Made by a program: the position numbers and the translations under genes
Virus record (IMG/VR): IMGVR_UViG_3300029448_007917
Coordinates: 1,409-30,862 of that record
Strand: one strand, 5' to 3'
DNA: 29,454 nucleotides
Source: a virus
Part shown: one piece after another, positions 29,164-29,454 of the stretch
Position numbering within the stretch: position 1 is the stretch's first letter
How the letters are laid out: each line of letters opens with the position of its first letter
Notes under the pieces: model-generated
Seen by the model: the letters and a program-made list of their open reading frames with translations, nothing else
Databases searched by the model: none
Told to the model about the DNA's origin: nothing

Positions 29164-29454
29164 TTGATCACAGATTGTTGATCACCTATTCTGTGTATGT
29201 CGCAAGATGAACAATGTAATCCACCATCCCAAAAATATCTGTGTCTCAAAGGCACAATTATAGGTTCAATGTTGTGTTTTTTAAAATAGTCAAAAACTTC
29301 TTTGTGATATCCTGTCACACAAGCAGTATGATCATTGATCATGATTATGTTAATATCAAACACAGTCTCTTCAACATATCCTAACCATTCATCTAACCAT
29401 GTGTTTACAAACTCTGTCATCTGCTTGTTATTTTCTTCGCCAGGCATCCACCAC
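29154..29454 (-). CDS. Partial amidinotransferase (AGAT-type), C-terminal end
   Basis: The frame is open through the right edge, so at least the last 99 residues are present and the N-terminus lies outside. FWDGGLHCSSCDIHRIGDQQ close to the C-terminus matches the catalytic-cysteine block of arginine:glycine amidinotransferases (GGGFHCWTCDVRRRG). The segment before it (YFKKHNIEPIIVPLRHR) fits the last strand of the barrel. AGAT moves an amidino group from arginine to an amine such as glycine. No start codon should be assigned; the internal ATG at 29447 is not the true start. Confidence 0.82.
   Translation of the reverse strand, partial: WWMPGEENNKQMTEFVNTWLDEWLGYVEETVFDINIIMINDHTACVTGYHKEVFDYFKKHNIEPIIVPLRHRYFWDGGLHCSSCDIHRIGDQQSVINYN

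Noticed and set aside
1-29454. CRISPR arrays, insertion sequences, integrase or attachment sites
   Set aside because: No regularly spaced repeats, transposase or integrase motifs, or tRNA-linked direct repeats were seen on either strand.

Overview
This window reads as part of the genome of a T4-like marine tailed phage (myovirus). The DNA is AT-rich. Genes are short, almost gapless, and often joined by 1-11 bp overlaps such as ATGA or TAATG. T4-type markers are a UvsW helicase, a probable gp62-like clamp-loader small subunit, a SegE-like GIY-YIG protein, and a perfect T4 late-promoter box (TATAAATA) in front of a probable structural gene at the left edge. There are many auxiliary metabolic genes: thyX, mazG, speD, sufE, fdxA, kdsA, a peroxiredoxin and an amidinotransferase. 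This mix points to a proteobacterial marine host; SAR11-like alphaproteobacteria are a guess. I see no tRNA, rRNA, CRISPR array, integrase or insertion sequence. No gene-free stretch exceeds about 100 bp once the small genes missed by a 60-residue cutoff are added.

Layout, left to right. (1) 1-127: start of a late, probably structural gene on the minus strand. (2) 194-568: a lone plus-strand hypothetical. (3) 548-6211, minus: a nucleotide and Fe-S unit running from a consensus promoter at 6262-6235 through two small proteins, thyX, a membrane protein, a zinc-finger protein, a zf-CHCC mini-protein, sufE, mazG, small proteins, a glycosyltransferase-like protein, speD and a hypothetical. It is followed by a miniature DnaE-like polymerase gene with its own promoter. 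(4) 6264-8803, minus: small membrane protein, seven-iron ferredoxin, B12-binding-type radical SAM enzyme and a beta-rich protein. (5) 8859-9305, minus: gp62-like protein, divergent from two tandem plus-strand glycosyltransferase-like paralogues (9333-11227). (6) 11176-14538, minus: sulfotransferase-like, 2OG-oxygenase-like, PLP-enzyme-like, kdsA and a hypothetical. (7) 14557-16508, minus: uvsW, a hidden 50-residue gene and a conserved small protein. (8) 16585-27312, minus: a long, tightly overlapped unit with oxygenase, metallopeptidase, peroxiredoxin and a surface-glycan cassette of glycosyltransferases, nucleotide-sugar epimerases, methyltransferases and an SGNH hydrolase. (9) 27335-29454: mixed strands, with a CPYA-motif protein, an arginyltransferase-like GNAT protein, a DUF6614-like protein and the C-terminal end of an AGAT-type amidinotransferase.

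Regulation is unusually readable. Seven minus-strand transcription units begin with near-consensus sigma-70 promoters (TTGAC[A/T/G] or TTGGCA, 16-18 bp, TATAAT), and an eighth has TACAAT. At several of them the start codon falls at or next to the predicted +1, so the mRNA would be leaderless or nearly so. In three the TGA stop of the preceding gene lies inside the -35 box. The genes suggest a phage that supplies its own thymidylate, polyamine and Fe-S/redox functions and carries a large glycan-modification programme.
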